From NCBI RefSeq assembly GCF_019740355.2, contig NZ_CP091819.1:310001-374000 (forward strand): a stretch of DNA of 64,000 bases, given 5' to 3'. The notes under the pieces were generated by a model. That model did no database searches. It was not told where the DNA came from and was given only the letters and a program-made list of their open reading frames with translations. A program made the translations under genes and the position numbers. Shown in pieces: positions 9,404 to 19,502 of this stretch. The stretch's first letter is position 1. Each line of letters starts with the position of its first letter. Source of the stretch: Paracrocinitomix mangrovi. GTDB taxonomy: Bacteria > Bacteroidota > Bacteroidia > Flavobacteriales_D > Crocinitomicaceae.

Positions 9404-11518
9404 TTAAAATCTAACACCAATCACGCAAATGTCATCTAACTGTTCCAAATCACCTTTCCAATCTTTGAATTCTTGTTCAATAATCTGGCCAATTTCTGTC
9501 ATTGATTTGGATTGATTATCAATTATTAGGTTTCGGAATCTGGCATGTTTGTATTTTTTACCATCCGGTCCTCCAAATTGATCCATAAAACCATCAGAGA
9601 AAAGATAAATGGTGTCCCCCGTGTTTAGTAGGGTTTCTTGAAGTTTAAAATCAGTAGCTTTCTCAAAATTACCGATAGGTTGTTTGTCGGCATTTAATAC
9701 CTCTAATTCACTGTTTGATCTTACAATATAAAGTGGATTGTTTGCGCCGGAAAAATTCAATGAAACTGTGCTGTCATTGTTCTTTTTTAATGAGATCAAT
9801 GCTATGTCCATTCCATCTTTTACAACACTATTAGTAGCTGCAAACGTATCAATAACAATTCCTCTTGTTTTATTCAATATTTGATCAGGTTGGGTGATAT
9901 CAAATTCTCTTACCGCTCTATTAAGAGCATTATTACATACAACTGATACCATTGCTCCCGGAACTCCATGTCCGGTACAATCCGCAACAGCTAATAGAGT
10001 AGTATCACCTTTTTGGGTCATCCAATAAAAGTCACCTGAAACCACATCTTTTGGAGCAAAAAATACAAAACCTTGATTTAAAATCTTTTGCATGTCTTCG
10101 TTAGAAGGTAATATAGCATCTTGGATTCTTTTGGCGTAACTTATTGAATCAGAAATTTCTTTATGAGTTGATGCCAATGCTACATGTTGCTTTTCAATTT
10201 CTTCTTTTTGTGATTCAACTTCTTGCTTTTGATCATTAATTTTCTGGTTATCTTTTTTCTTTTGTTGGTATGATCTAATGACTACTAAGAAAAGAACAAA
10301 CAGTAATCCAAGTCCTCCAAAAAGAGCATAGTTCTGGGTTTCTTTCTCCTTTATTTTTACTTCCTGTACTTCTTTTTCTTTGGCATGTTCAAGACTGTCC
10401 TTTAAGGCAATTTTTTGATACTCATATTGCATGGTCTTTTTCATGACAGATTGGGTGCTCTCAATACTTTTAACTTTGTCTTTCATATCCATATACAAAT
10501 CAGCATATTTCATGGCTTTTTCAAAATCACCCTTAGCTCTATATATCTGCATTAAGGTGCGAGAAGAATTTTCAATGTCTGCAGGAAATCCAAGTTTTTG
10601 AGCAATTTCAAGACTTTGTAGTCCAGTATTTTCTGCCTCTGAAAGATTGCCCATTTGTAAATAAACATTGGAAAGATTATTAAGACTGGTGGTAATACCT
10701 ACCTCAATTTGAGCTTCAGACCACAGTTGATATCCTTTTTGATAGTATTGATGCGCTTTGCCATAAATTTCTTCTTCAAAATAAATGTCACCGATATTGT
10801 CATAAGACATGGCAATTCCTCTTACATCATTGATTTCTTGTCTGATTTTCAAACTGGCTTCATAATATTCCAAAGCTTTAAATGGTTGATGCGAGTTTTC
10901 ATAAATAGTACCAATGTTATTGTAACTCATGGCAACACCCTCTTGATCACCTATTTCCTTTTTGTATGCTAAACTCTTACTATGAAATTCCAAAGCCTTT
11001 GAGGTATCTCCAATGATACTGTAAATAACTCCCAGATTATTGTAGTTGGTTGAGATTCCTTCTTTATTGTGGATGCTTTCATAAAGTTCTAATCCTTTAT
11101 GGTAATAATCCAATGAACGCATAAGTTCACCTTTCTCATCATAATAAAAACCAATATTACTTACAGCTCCGGCCAAAAAATAAGTCAATTGATCTCTTTT
11201 TTGCTCATTTGTTTCGTAAGTCAGTTTATTAATTGACTCATTAAGCATGAATTCATTATACTTTGGCCAAACAAGTGGATTCCAACAGCGGTCAACAATG
11301 AACTGAATTTGTTTCAACTTTATAGAATCATCTTCTGCAGAATGGTACTTTGTAAGTAGGGTGTCCAGTAACTCCTGATCAACTTCTGGCAAAGATTCAT
11401 ATTCAAGAGAATCAATTAGATAGAAAGATTTGTCTGCAAAATTTTGACTCCACAGTTGAGCAGGATTATTGAATATAATCCACAAAAAAATGAAATAATA
11501 GCCAAAAAAATGACGCAA
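9404..11518 (-). CDS. TPR-SpoIIE serine/threonine phosphatase (paralogue 1)
   Basis: 704 aa from a TTG start at 11518; no ATG is available, and a TATATTTG promoter lies just upstream. Order: signal peptide (1-25), about six TPR repeats (60-350), one membrane helix (about 398-417), a charged coiled coil (420-470), and a SpoIIE/PP2C domain (about 480-704) with SGDFYWM, VADCTGHGVPGAMVS, KDGMDIALISL, LFSDGFMDQFGG and the tail DLEQLDDICVIGVRF. The PP2C metal-ligand Asp residues are in place. The layout suggests a periplasmic TPR sensor controlling a cytoplasmic phosphatase, which in other bacteria acts on anti-anti-sigma proteins; no such partner lies here. It sits in tandem with paralogue 2. Confidence 0.9.
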   Translation of the reverse strand: MRHFFGYYFIFLWIIFNNPAQLWSQNFADKSFYLIDSLEYESLPEVDQELLDTLLTKYHSAEDDSIKLKQIQFIVDRCWNPLVWPKYNEFMLNESINKLTYETNEQKRDQLTYFLAGAVSNIGFYYDEKGELMRSLDYYHKGLELYESIHNKEGISTNYNNLGVIYSIIGDTSKALEFHSKSLAYKKEIGDQEGVAMSYNNIGTIYENSHQPFKALEYYEASLKIRQEINDVRGIAMSYDNIGDIYFEEEIYGKAHQYYQKGYQLWSEAQIEVGITTSLNNLSNVYLQMGNLSEAENTGLQSLEIAQKLGFPADIENSSRTLMQIYRAKGDFEKAMKYADLYMDMKDKVKSIESTQSVMKKTMQYEYQKIALKDSLEHAKEKEVQEVKIKEKETQNYALFGGLGLLFVLFLVVIRSYQQKKKDNQKINDQKQEVESQKEEIEKQHVALASTHKEISDSISYAKRIQDAILPSNEDMQKILNQGFVFFAPKDVVSGDFYWMTQKGDTTLLAVADCTGHGVPGAMVSVVCNNALNRAVREFDITQPDQILNKTRGIVIDTFAATNSVVKDGMDIALISLKKNNDSTVSLNFSGANNPLYIVRSNSELEVLNADKQPIGNFEKATDFKLQETLLNTGDTIYLFSDGFMDQFGGPDGKKYKHARFRNLIIDNQSKSMTEIGQIIEQEFKDWKGDLEQLDDICVIGVRF

Positions 11519-11540
11519 TGTGTACTGGTTTATAGTATTG

Positions 11541-11548
11541 CAAATATA
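11541..11548 (-). promoter_or_regulatory. -7 promoter element of TPR-SpoIIE paralogue 1
   Basis: TATATTTG on the minus strand, a TAnnTTTG match. It lies 22 bp before the TTG start and so separates this gene from the upstream tandem paralogue (55 bp gap), which argues for independent expression. Confidence 0.5.
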
Positions 11549-11572
11549 GACAAACAGTGCATTAAACGATAA

Positions 11573-13531
11573 TTAGACTCTAACTCCAATAATGCAAATG
11601 TCATCTAACTGTTCTAATTCCCCTTTCCAACTTAGAAACTCATGTTCAAATAAATCATGTTGTTCTTTCATATTCTTTTTAAAATGTGAAAGCAAGAAGT
11701 TTCTAAATCTGGCGTATTTATATTTTTTGCCTTCCAGTCCGCCAAACTGGTCAACGAATCCATCTGAGAAGAGGTAAAGGGTGTCACCGGTAAATAAGTT
11801 TACCTTGTGATTAGTGTAGTGATATGAGTTTTCAAATTGTCCAATTGGTTGTTTATCAGGATTAATTATTTCTAACTCCTCACTTTCTTTTCGGATAATA
11901 TACAAAGGATTATTGGCTCCGGCCCATTCAATTTCATTTGTTTTTGGATCCCAGCAGCATAAAGTGATGTCCATACCATCTCGTACATTTTCTTTACTCT
12001 TACTAAACGTCTCAACAACAAGTTCTTTGGTTTTGTCAAGTATCTTTCCTGGCTGTTCCAAATTAAATTCTCTCACCGCTCTGTTCAATGCATTATTGCA
12101 TACCACTGATACCATTGCTCCCGGAACTCCATGTCCTGTACAATCAGCAACCGCAAATAAGATCTTATTATTTATAATTTCCATCCAGTAAAAATCACCG
12201 GCAACAATATCTTTTGGACGGTAATAAACAAAACTGTTGGCTAAATATCTGTTGACAATATCATCTGATGGTATGATGGCATTTTGAATACGTTTAGCAT
12301 AGCGAATTGAATCAAGAATTTCTCTGTTCTTTTCTTCAATAATCATGTTTTTGTCTGCCAATACAGCTGCGGTTTTTTGTTTTTGAAAATAGGCGTTAAG
12401 TGCAACAATAACCAGAACTAATAATACTGCTGATCCACCAATAGCAAAATTCAAAAGTCGCTTACTGCTTTTGTTTTCCAAATCACTTAAAGCGGCCTGA
12501 TGACTTAAAGCTGCAATTTTTTTCTCATTGTTAGCTTTGTCATATTTGGCGTTCATTTCTTCCATGGCTTTAGCTTGATTAACCTCATTCAAACTGTCCT
12601 TTAACTCATCAAATTTTAAAATGGTTTGATAGGCGTCTCGGTATTTCCCGGCATCTGCATAAATTTCAGAGAGCGATTTGTAAGCTCGTTTAACGTCTAA
12701 TTGAGCGTTAATAAATTTAAAATCCTCAATGGCCAGATTCGCATTGATAATAGCTTCATTGTATTTTTTATCATTTGCAGCCCATCTTGATTCCATCATT
12801 TTAATACTGCCACTGTAGTATTTGTTGCCAATTAATTCATTAGTCTTTCGTGCTTTTTCAAGCCAATTTTCAGCTTCATCATGTCTTTTTAAAGAATAGG
12901 CATAATCTGCAGCATTAAAATAACATACAATCATAGCATCAATTCTATTGATTGACTCAAACAATCCTGCTGCTTCAGAAGTTCTTTTTAAAGCTTCTTC
13001 TGTTTTACCTTCCTGCTCATAAAGTATTGACATGCCAACCAAGGGAACAGCCATGGCATTTGTATCACGACATATTATTGCTGCATCATATGATTTTTTA
13101 TAATATTCTTCAGATTTTTCATAGTCATCAATTCCTAAATAAGCATTTGCAATGTTGTTTGTAGTACTGGCAACTTTTCTATAATCATTTAGTTCTTCAT
13201 AAATGTGTAAGGCTTCAAGCTCTAGTTCAACTGATTTTTTAAAATTTCCGTTTGAACCATAAACCATGGCACGTACAGATTTTGACTCAGCAATTATTTC
13301 AGGATTTTCAGTCTTTTCAGCCAGGTTGATAGCAATAACTGCATATTTCTCGGCCTTATCATTGTCTACATGATTTGTCTCATGAGCAATTTCTATTGCT
13401 AACCGGGCTTTCTTTTCTGAATCATTTTCATTTTGAAATGCCTGTTCTAAACTATCCAGCTTTTCCAGGTCCTGAGAATAGGAAATGCAGGCAATTAAAT
13501 GACCTAATATGAATAAAATAAGTTTGTTCAT
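11573..13531 (-). CDS. TPR-SpoIIE serine/threonine phosphatase (paralogue 2)
   Basis: 652 aa with the same plan as its neighbour: signal peptide (1-20), TPR array (about 30-320), membrane helix (about 360-382, IGGSAVLLVLVIVALNAYF), short coiled coil, then SpoIIE/PP2C (about 420-652) with AGDFYWME, VADCTGHGVPGAMVS, RDGMDITLCC and LFSDGFVDQFGG, ending LEQLDDICIIGVRV. The catalytic half is far more alike between the tandem copies than the TPR half, as expected if they duplicated and then diverged in input. A TATCTTTA element at 13549-13542 may be its promoter. Confidence 0.9.
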   Translation of the reverse strand: MNKLILFILGHLIACISYSQDLEKLDSLEQAFQNENDSEKKARLAIEIAHETNHVDNDKAEKYAVIAINLAEKTENPEIIAESKSVRAMVYGSNGNFKKSVELELEALHIYEELNDYRKVASTTNNIANAYLGIDDYEKSEEYYKKSYDAAIICRDTNAMAVPLVGMSILYEQEGKTEEALKRTSEAAGLFESINRIDAMIVCYFNAADYAYSLKRHDEAENWLEKARKTNELIGNKYYSGSIKMMESRWAANDKKYNEAIINANLAIEDFKFINAQLDVKRAYKSLSEIYADAGKYRDAYQTILKFDELKDSLNEVNQAKAMEEMNAKYDKANNEKKIAALSHQAALSDLENKSSKRLLNFAIGGSAVLLVLVIVALNAYFQKQKTAAVLADKNMIIEEKNREILDSIRYAKRIQNAIIPSDDIVNRYLANSFVYYRPKDIVAGDFYWMEIINNKILFAVADCTGHGVPGAMVSVVCNNALNRAVREFNLEQPGKILDKTKELVVETFSKSKENVRDGMDITLCCWDPKTNEIEWAGANNPLYIIRKESEELEIINPDKQPIGQFENSYHYTNHKVNLFTGDTLYLFSDGFVDQFGGLEGKKYKYARFRNFLLSHFKKNMKEQHDLFEHEFLSWKGELEQLDDICIIGVRV

Positions 13532-13613
13532 TCGAGTATGCTAAAGATAGCAATCTGATACTAAAATTTGTTCTTTTCTGTTTTAGAGATTTGAATCCTA
13601 ATGGGATAAAAAA

Positions 13614-13638
13614 AGACTCCGCCAAAGTAGGGGAGTCT
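13614..13638 (-). terminator. Rho-independent terminator after the 521-aa secreted protein gene
   Basis: Arms AGACTCC (13614-13620) and GGAGTCT (13632-13638), followed on the minus strand by seven T. It sits 30 bp downstream of the stop at 13668. Confidence 0.85.
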
Positions 13639-13667
13639 CTTTATTAGGTATAATTTCAGAAGAAATC

Positions 13668-15233
13668 TTAGAACTTGATTCTTCCTAATCTTTCTTGTCT
13701 AGATTTTTTACCGTAGATGAAAAGAACATTTTCTTTTCTGTCAGAATGATAAATTTTTGGAACCGCAATTGTTTTTAGTTCTGATTTACCAAAAAGTTGA
13801 TTTTTCGTGTATTTCCCATCAGAGATATTCATCTCAACAAGAGAAGTAACATTTTTCTTATTACTTGCAAATGAGGCAGCATAAGTTTTACCTCCAACAA
13901 CATTACCTTTTGTATAATTTTTCATGTTGTCATTAAACATAAAATAAAGCTTGCCATTTCCTACATGAAATGAAAAAGATGAAAAGTATCCACCATCATT
14001 TGTAGAAACTTGATATTTAGGGATTTTTGCATACCAATCAAACTTACCTTCTTTATTTAGTTTCATTACTATGATATCATTGTAATAGTAATAATAAGTA
14101 GTTCTGGTAGCTCCTGTATTTGGGTCACGTGTTGTTACTACTCTGATGTAGAATTGTTCTGCTGTCAATACTGCTCCTCCGTCATCCAATGGAACAATAT
14201 CTCTAACATCATACTCATATAAAGTAGGATTTCCTTTTCCTTTGCTTTGTTTCTTTTCAGCTTTTTCCTTGGCTCTGTCACTCCACCCGGCAGTGATAAA
14301 ATCTAAAGGGAAATCTTTAAAGCTAGATTCAGCAATATCACCTGTGCTTCCGTCAATTCTTAGATAAAAACCTCCATCAACACCACTGGTTCTATTGTCT
14401 CTGTTTCCGTATAACCCTGAGCAAATAAGATCTTCGTTTTCATTTGTGCTATATGAATACTGACTTATGTATTTATTAGGAAGGTCAATTTTGTAATCTT
14501 TTAATTCACCTTTATCGTTTATTTTGTAGATATGGTGAATTACATCTTTTGGTCTTCCAAAAAATGATTTTTCTGTTACCTCAGTAGCTGAAATATAGAA
14601 TGTTCCTTTATCAGATACGTGTGGTCCGCCCAAATGCATTAGCTCATCATTCACAGGAAGCTTAGCCTCAACTGAATACATTTTTTCAGCATTTTCATTA
14701 TAGATTGAGAAACCAAATTTTTCTTCAGCACCTTTTTCATAAGGCATATTATAATAAGCTGCAAACTTTGTCTCTTTTTCTGATAAGTGAATACTGAAGC
14801 TACCGTATCTATTGAATAATTTTTTCTGGAATTCGTATTGCGCCACCTGAATGTTTGATTTAACTGGTGACATGGTTTTATGATCGTAAACATCATAATA
14901 CATATTCACTGTTCCGGCATCTTTATCTTTTTCAGTTTGAAAAATCAAAATTTTACCATTAAAAATTCGCATTCCTTCAAAATTCTTGTTCTTAATGTCT
15001 AAATCAACTTCATTAGCAATTTCAAGCGTTTGTGGATCAAATTGATGCAAAGTGTGTTTTTCTACACCAAGTGGTAGGGCTCTGAATTTGTAAACGTAGA
15101 TTTTACCGTTGATCTGCCCAAGTAACTGAATTCTATTTCTTTTTGCAGATGTTTCTGCAGGTCCAAAATTTACTTCGTAAGCAAAAGTTAAAGCTGACAT
15201 CAATAGACAGCTCATTAGAAATAACTTTCTCAT
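13668..15233 (-). CDS. Secreted hypothetical protein, beta-propeller-like
   Basis: 521 aa. Signal peptide (about 1-18, LMSALTFA). The rest is beta-rich with repeated GxxY-V/L-Y-xF and D-G-x-Y/F blocks, such as INGKIYVYKF, FNGKILIFQT, DKGTFYISATE, GNGKLYFMFND, and ends ENVLFIYGKK. The pattern of repeated short strands with GK turns suggests a propeller. A basic stretch (KEKAEKKQSKGKG) sits mid-protein. The closest thing I can recall is the set of large Bacteroidota secreted proteins of unknown function. It is monocistronic with a clear terminator. Confidence 0.65.
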   Translation of the reverse strand: MRKLFLMSCLLMSALTFAYEVNFGPAETSAKRNRIQLLGQINGKIYVYKFRALPLGVEKHTLHQFDPQTLEIANEVDLDIKNKNFEGMRIFNGKILIFQTEKDKDAGTVNMYYDVYDHKTMSPVKSNIQVAQYEFQKKLFNRYGSFSIHLSEKETKFAAYYNMPYEKGAEEKFGFSIYNENAEKMYSVEAKLPVNDELMHLGGPHVSDKGTFYISATEVTEKSFFGRPKDVIHHIYKINDKGELKDYKIDLPNKYISQYSYSTNENEDLICSGLYGNRDNRTSGVDGGFYLRIDGSTGDIAESSFKDFPLDFITAGWSDRAKEKAEKKQSKGKGNPTLYEYDVRDIVPLDDGGAVLTAEQFYIRVVTTRDPNTGATRTTYYYYYNDIIVMKLNKEGKFDWYAKIPKYQVSTNDGGYFSSFSFHVGNGKLYFMFNDNMKNYTKGNVVGGKTYAASFASNKKNVTSLVEMNISDGKYTKNQLFGKSELKTIAVPKIYHSDRKENVLFIYGKKSRQERLGRIKF

Positions 15234-15306
15234 AATTTGTTCTGAGTTAAATTTAAGTTTAGTTGTAAGCTTATAAAGCTAGTTATAAATATTGATTCAA
15301 GTAGAA

Positions 15307-15945
15307 TCAAGCCTTTAGTTGATCAGATTTGAAGACGTATTTAACATACAACCAATGACATAAAAAGAAAACTGCTATGCCTAAAATAGAACCGGCTAAG
15401 ATGTCTTCATAAAAGTGTTGAGAAAGGTAAACGCGTGAAAAAGCTACTAAGACGGCTAGGAAACCAAGTATAACTTGCATTTTAGAGTTTTTTCTAAAGT
15501 AAAATGCTAAAAACGTAAACAAGGCAAAAGCTGCAGTTGAATGGCCTGAAGGAAAAGAATAGCTTCCGTGCATGGAAACTCCATCAACCAGATTTAAATT
15601 TTCTGCACCAAAAATTTTAATCGGTCTGTTGGCAGTACTGAAAATAACACGTTTAAAGAATTGGGCTAGTAAACCTGAGATGACAAAAGTTGACATTCCC
15701 AATGCAAAGTTTGGAAGATAAGTTTTAGGATTAATCAAAGGAATAGTCACAATCACTATTGCCGCAATTAATCCATCTCCTACATGCGTAAGGTATTTGA
15801 AAAATGAATCCCAGTTTCCTCCAACCATTGCGTTCGTTGACAGGTGCAGCAGTTTTTTGTCTGCAATAGTTAACAAAATTCCCAGGGTAAGTACAAATAA
15901 CATACAAACCACAAAGTAGGGGAGCATTCTTCGGATTAAATCCAT
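15307..15945 (-). CDS. PAP2-family membrane phosphatase
   Basis: 212 aa, about six hydrophobic helices. The three PAP2 motifs are visible: a KR-x7-RPIK segment (motif 1), FPSGHS (motif 2) and SRVYLSQHFYEDILAG (motif 3, with catalytic His and Asp). Members remove phosphate from lipids such as undecaprenyl pyrophosphate, phosphatidate or lipid A at the outer face of the inner membrane. Substrate cannot be assigned. Its start lies 3 bp after the stop of the upstream carboxylase gene, so they are co-transcribed, although no functional link is evident. Confidence 0.88.
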   Translation of the reverse strand: MDLIRRMLPYFVVCMLFVLTLGILLTIADKKLLHLSTNAMVGGNWDSFFKYLTHVGDGLIAAIVIVTIPLINPKTYLPNFALGMSTFVISGLLAQFFKRVIFSTANRPIKIFGAENLNLVDGVSMHGSYSFPSGHSTAAFALFTFLAFYFRKNSKMQVILGFLAVLVAFSRVYLSQHFYEDILAGSILGIAVFFLCHWLYVKYVFKSDQLKA

Positions 15946-15948
15946 GAA

Positions 15949-17592
15949 TTAAGTTTGTAATGCACCAACATTATAACGTTGATCTGCTTTTTTGTGATCC
16001 GCCATTTCAATTCCCATTGAAATCACTTTTCTGGTATCTAAAGGATCAATGATAGCATCAACCCATAGTCTGGCTGCTGAATAATATGGAGAGATTTGTT
16101 CATCATATCTTGATTTGATTTTGTTGAACAATTCATCTTGTTTCTTCTCATCTACTTTTTCACCTTTTGCTTCAAGAGATGCTACCTCAATTTGCAATAA
16201 AGTTTTTGCAGCAGACGCACCTGACATTACCGCTAATTCAGCAGTTGGCCATGATACGATTAGTCTTGGGTCGTAAGCTTTTCCACACATTGCATAATTT
16301 CCTGCACCGTATGAATTTCCTAAAATTACAGTGAATTTTGGAACCACTGAATTAGACATGGTGTTAACCATTTTTGCTCCATCCTTAATAATACCGGCAT
16401 GTTCAGATTTTGATCCAACCATGAATCCACTTACATCCTGTAAGAATACTAACGGAATGTTTTTTTGATTACAAACCATAATGAATCTGGCAGCTTTGTC
16501 TGCTGAATCAGTGTAAATTACCCCACCAAATTGCATTTCTCCTTTGGCGCTTTTTACTACCTGTCTTTGATTGGCAACAATTCCGACACTCCAACCATCT
16601 ATTCTTGCATATCCGCAGATGATCGTTTGTCCGTAATCTTTTTTGTATTCAGTAAATTTAGAATCATCCACCAGGCGATCAATAATGTCGTACATATTGT
16701 ACTGTTTCGCTCTGTCTATTGGAAAGATTCCATAAATATCTTCTTGTTTTTTCTTTGGAGCTTTGCTTTCTTTTCTATCAAAACCAGCAGATTCTGCTGC
16801 TCCAATTTTATCCATTAAATCACGAATAGTTTGAAGACATTCTTCATCATTTTCAGATTTATAATCGCAAACTCCTGAAATGGCGGTATGCGTTGTTGCT
16901 CCGCCCAAAGTTTCATTGTCAATGCTTTCTCCTATGGCTGCTTTTACAAGGTATGATCCCGCTAAAAAGATAGTTCCGGTTTTATTGACAATCAAAGATT
17001 CATCTGACATGATTGGAAGGTAAGCTCCACCTGCAACACAGCTTCCCATTACTGCTGCAATTTGTGTGATGCCCATTGATGACATTACCGCATTGTTTCT
17101 GAAAATTCTACCAAAATGTTCTTTATCCGGGAAAATTTCATCTTGCATTGGTAAGTAAACTCCTGCACTATCTACCAAATAAATAATAGGTAGATGATTT
17201 TCCATGGCAATTTCTTGAGCTCTTAGATTCTTTTTACCGGTAATTGGAAACCAGGCTCCTGCTTTAACTGTTGCATCATTGGCTACAATTATACATTGGC
17301 GTCCACTTACGTAACCAATTTTTATCACTACACCTCCGGCAGGACATCCTCCATGCTCTTTGTACATTCCTTCTCCTGCAAAGGCTCCAATTTCTATTGT
17401 TTCTGTTCCTTCATCAATAAGTTTTTCTATTCGCTCTCTGGCGGTAAGTTTACCTTTTGAATGGTGTTTCTCAATTCTCTTTTTTCCTCCTCCTTCATAA
17501 ACTACCTTGAGCTTACGCTCCATATCAGAGATTAATAACTTGATTCCGTCTTCGTTCTTGTTGAATTCTAATTCTTCTTTCTTAATAGCCAT
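15949..17592 (-). CDS. Acyl-CoA carboxylase carboxyltransferase (beta) subunit, probably methylcrotonyl-CoA type
   Basis: 547 aa, the usual length for biotin-dependent acyl-CoA carboxylase beta subunits. The N half has GKLTARERIEKLID, IVANDATVKAGAWFPIT, YLVDSAGVYLPMQDEIFPD and MGSCVAGGAYLP; the C half has QRQVVKSAKGEMQFGGVIY, FLQDVSGFMVGS and NSYGAGNYAM. The DSAGVYLPMQ-xxFPDKEHFGRIF and NDATVKAGAW patterns match 3-methylcrotonyl-CoA carboxylase beta (leucine breakdown) better than propionyl-CoA carboxylase. The biotin-carrying alpha subunit is not in the window. Co-transcribed with the PAP2 gene. Confidence 0.88.
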   Translation of the reverse strand: MAIKKEELEFNKNEDGIKLLISDMERKLKVVYEGGGKKRIEKHHSKGKLTARERIEKLIDEGTETIEIGAFAGEGMYKEHGGCPAGGVVIKIGYVSGRQCIIVANDATVKAGAWFPITGKKNLRAQEIAMENHLPIIYLVDSAGVYLPMQDEIFPDKEHFGRIFRNNAVMSSMGITQIAAVMGSCVAGGAYLPIMSDESLIVNKTGTIFLAGSYLVKAAIGESIDNETLGGATTHTAISGVCDYKSENDEECLQTIRDLMDKIGAAESAGFDRKESKAPKKKQEDIYGIFPIDRAKQYNMYDIIDRLVDDSKFTEYKKDYGQTIICGYARIDGWSVGIVANQRQVVKSAKGEMQFGGVIYTDSADKAARFIMVCNQKNIPLVFLQDVSGFMVGSKSEHAGIIKDGAKMVNTMSNSVVPKFTVILGNSYGAGNYAMCGKAYDPRLIVSWPTAELAVMSGASAAKTLLQIEVASLEAKGEKVDEKKQDELFNKIKSRYDEQISPYYSAARLWVDAIIDPLDTRKVISMGIEMADHKKADQRYNVGALQT

Positions 17593-17678
17593 AGAAAAAC
17601 ATATGAAATATAGGCTTCCAAATATAGTGGTTTGCCCATAGATTTTATATTTACATTGCAGATTATTTATTCTCTATA

Positions 17679-18110
17679 ATGTCAGTTACTAATTATAACA
17701 TCAGAGTTTACGGATTGTTGAAGCATAATGGAAAAATTCTTGTCACCAGAGAAAATAGGATGGGTATTGATATGTTGAAATTTCCGGGAGGTGGGCATGA
17801 ATTCGGCGAAGGTCTTGCAGATTGCTTACAAAGAGAAATTCAAGAAGAGATGGGAATAACCGTTGAAGTAGGTGAGTTGTTCTACGTCAATGATTTTATA
17901 CAAATATCAAGATTTAACCCTCAAGATCAGCTTATATCATTTTACTATTGGATGACAAGCAATCAAATAGATCAAATAATTATTGACAAACCTGTTGATA
18001 CTCCGGATGGGGAGCAAATATTTGAATGGCTAGAAATTGAAAAACTAGATCCTTCAATTTTTACATTTCCAATAGATAAAATTGTAGCAGAGAAGTTGAA
18101 GAATAATTAA
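17679..18110 (+). CDS. NUDIX hydrolase
   Basis: 143 aa. A complete NUDIX box, GX5EX7REUXEEXGU, begins at the glycine of PGGGHEFGEG and ends REIQEEMGI. The protein hydrolyses a nucleoside diphosphate linked to another group; the exact substrate is unknown. Single-gene unit; its last 4 bp overlap the end of the convergent DUF4328 gene. Confidence 0.9.
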   Translation: MSVTNYNIRVYGLLKHNGKILVTRENRMGIDMLKFPGGGHEFGEGLADCLQREIQEEMGITVEVGELFYVNDFIQISRFNPQDQLISFYYWMTSNQIDQIIIDKPVDTPDGEQIFEWLEIEKLDPSIFTFPIDKIVAEKLKNN

Positions 18111-18832
18111 TCTAATATGTCATCACTTTCACTTATAACAAAATCTTCTGAATGTTCATTATCTCTTTCTCTCCAAGCAATCATGAATTTGTTTTGCATC
18201 TTTTGAGACTCTTTAATGATTTTAAGGATGACAAAAATGTTTATGATTTCAACAACTGATTGACTGATAGATAGAATATCTGCTGTTTTGAAACTTTCTA
18301 TATCATAACTGTTTCTACTGATCTGTGTTGTTGCCACTCCAAGCAAATAAGATATGATCCATAAAGTCCACCAAATTCCTATTATACTAACAGATGGATA
18401 ATTACTTTCTTCCATGTCTGAAAGTTCTGAAGGCTTATTTTTTCTAACGTACTGACGAGTTTCTACCCAAATTTCACGCATTATTTGGTAAGGTCTAAAT
18501 AAATTTAAAATAGGTACAAACCAAGTTCCTGCTGCCCAGCCTTCACTAGCGGTCAATCCTTTTACATCAGCTTTGTGTAGATTGTGATATGCTCGTCTAA
18601 ACCATTGTATGAAAGTGATGATAACACCGATTGCTGTTCCTAATAAGAGTATGGCAACTAATATTTGTCTAAAATCATTACTGGTAGCTTCTTCCATTGA
18701 GAAAAAAACTTTTGATAAAAGCTGATATTCAAAATAATCAGAAACAATGGAAACCAGATGAGCAGCTATTAAAATGTAAAAGGCAATAGTTACGTTTTTT
18801 GCTCTTTGTTGGTTGTCAAGAACATTTTTCAT
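18107..18832 (-). CDS. DUF4328 membrane protein
   Basis: 241 aa with four to five hydrophobic segments (about 15-35, 55-80, 150-170, 190-210). The WFRRAYHNLHK ... SEGWAAGTWFVPILNLFRPYQIMREIW block is the hallmark of DUF4328, an integral membrane domain of unknown function. The C-terminal tail is acidic and cytoplasmic. Single gene. Confidence 0.85.
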   Translation of the reverse strand: MKNVLDNQQRAKNVTIAFYILIAAHLVSIVSDYFEYQLLSKVFFSMEEATSNDFRQILVAILLLGTAIGVIITFIQWFRRAYHNLHKADVKGLTASEGWAAGTWFVPILNLFRPYQIMREIWVETRQYVRKNKPSELSDMEESNYPSVSIIGIWWTLWIISYLLGVATTQISRNSYDIESFKTADILSISQSVVEIINIFVILKIIKESQKMQNKFMIAWRERDNEHSEDFVISESDDILD

Positions 18833-18876
18833 TGGGTTAAATGATTAGATTTATATCGTCAAAAATAAAAGAAATT

Positions 18877-19449
18877 TTAAGCTAGTCGCTTAAAAACATA
18901 CCTTTCTATTGAGCTATAGAATTGTTGGGGAGTCATGGTTCTCCAGCTAAAATCCTCTAATTCACCACCTAACACAAAATAAGAATCTATGCTAATGGTT
19001 TGCATTTCTTGAAGGACATGATCTCTTAGATTAATTACAGCAATCCAACCTTCATTGTCTTCTACTTCTTCAAACCATTCTTCATAATAGTCGTCAGTGT
19101 CTGCATGAAAGTTGAGAATGTTTTCTGCGATAAGAATGAACTTGTTTATACCACATTCCATCAGTGCTTCAACTATATCTCTTTTGAAAATCATAATGTC
19201 ATTTTGAACTACATCATTCCATTCTCCAAACATCTCAATTATGCAAAACCCTTCATCATAATCTGCAAACAATATTTTAATAAAAAGGGAAGGTGACCCA
19301 ATGTTATCCCACTGTGGGTGAATACAGTAGTTATAAATGGCATCTGTGAATTCAAATTCCGAGTATTCACGGCCATAAAAAGGGGATTGAATGTCCTCTG
19401 ACGCAACATAAAATCCTCTCCAGTTATAATATGGTTCAATTGTATGCAT
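18877..19449 (-). CDS. Hypothetical cytoplasmic protein, acidic and aromatic
   Basis: 190 aa, no signal peptide, rich in acidic residues and Tyr/Phe/Trp. Recognisable stretches are EPYYNWRGFY at the start, EMFGEWNDVVQND in the middle, and a late SIERYVFKRLA helix. No domain recognised. An alternating strand/helix pattern (FCIIEMFGEW, NKFILIAENIL, WIAVINLRD) suggests an alpha/beta fold. It is divergent from the DUF4836-like lipoprotein gene with promoters facing away from each other. Confidence 0.6.
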   Translation of the reverse strand: MHTIEPYYNWRGFYVASEDIQSPFYGREYSEFEFTDAIYNYCIHPQWDNIGSPSLFIKILFADYDEGFCIIEMFGEWNDVVQNDIMIFKRDIVEALMECGINKFILIAENILNFHADTDDYYEEWFEEVEDNEGWIAVINLRDHVLQEMQTISIDSYFVLGGELEDFSWRTMTPQQFYSSIERYVFKRLA

Positions 19450-19460
19450 AAACTTACTTG

Positions 19461-19468
19461 CAAAGATA
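19461..19468 (-). promoter_or_regulatory. -7 promoter element of the 190-aa hypothetical gene
   Basis: TATCTTTG on the minus strand, 11 bp before the ATG at 19449, leaving a 5' leader of only a few bases. Confidence 0.5.
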
Positions 19469-19502
19469 ATCCTGTTTTAGGTATAAACAAAGCATAATTG
19501 AT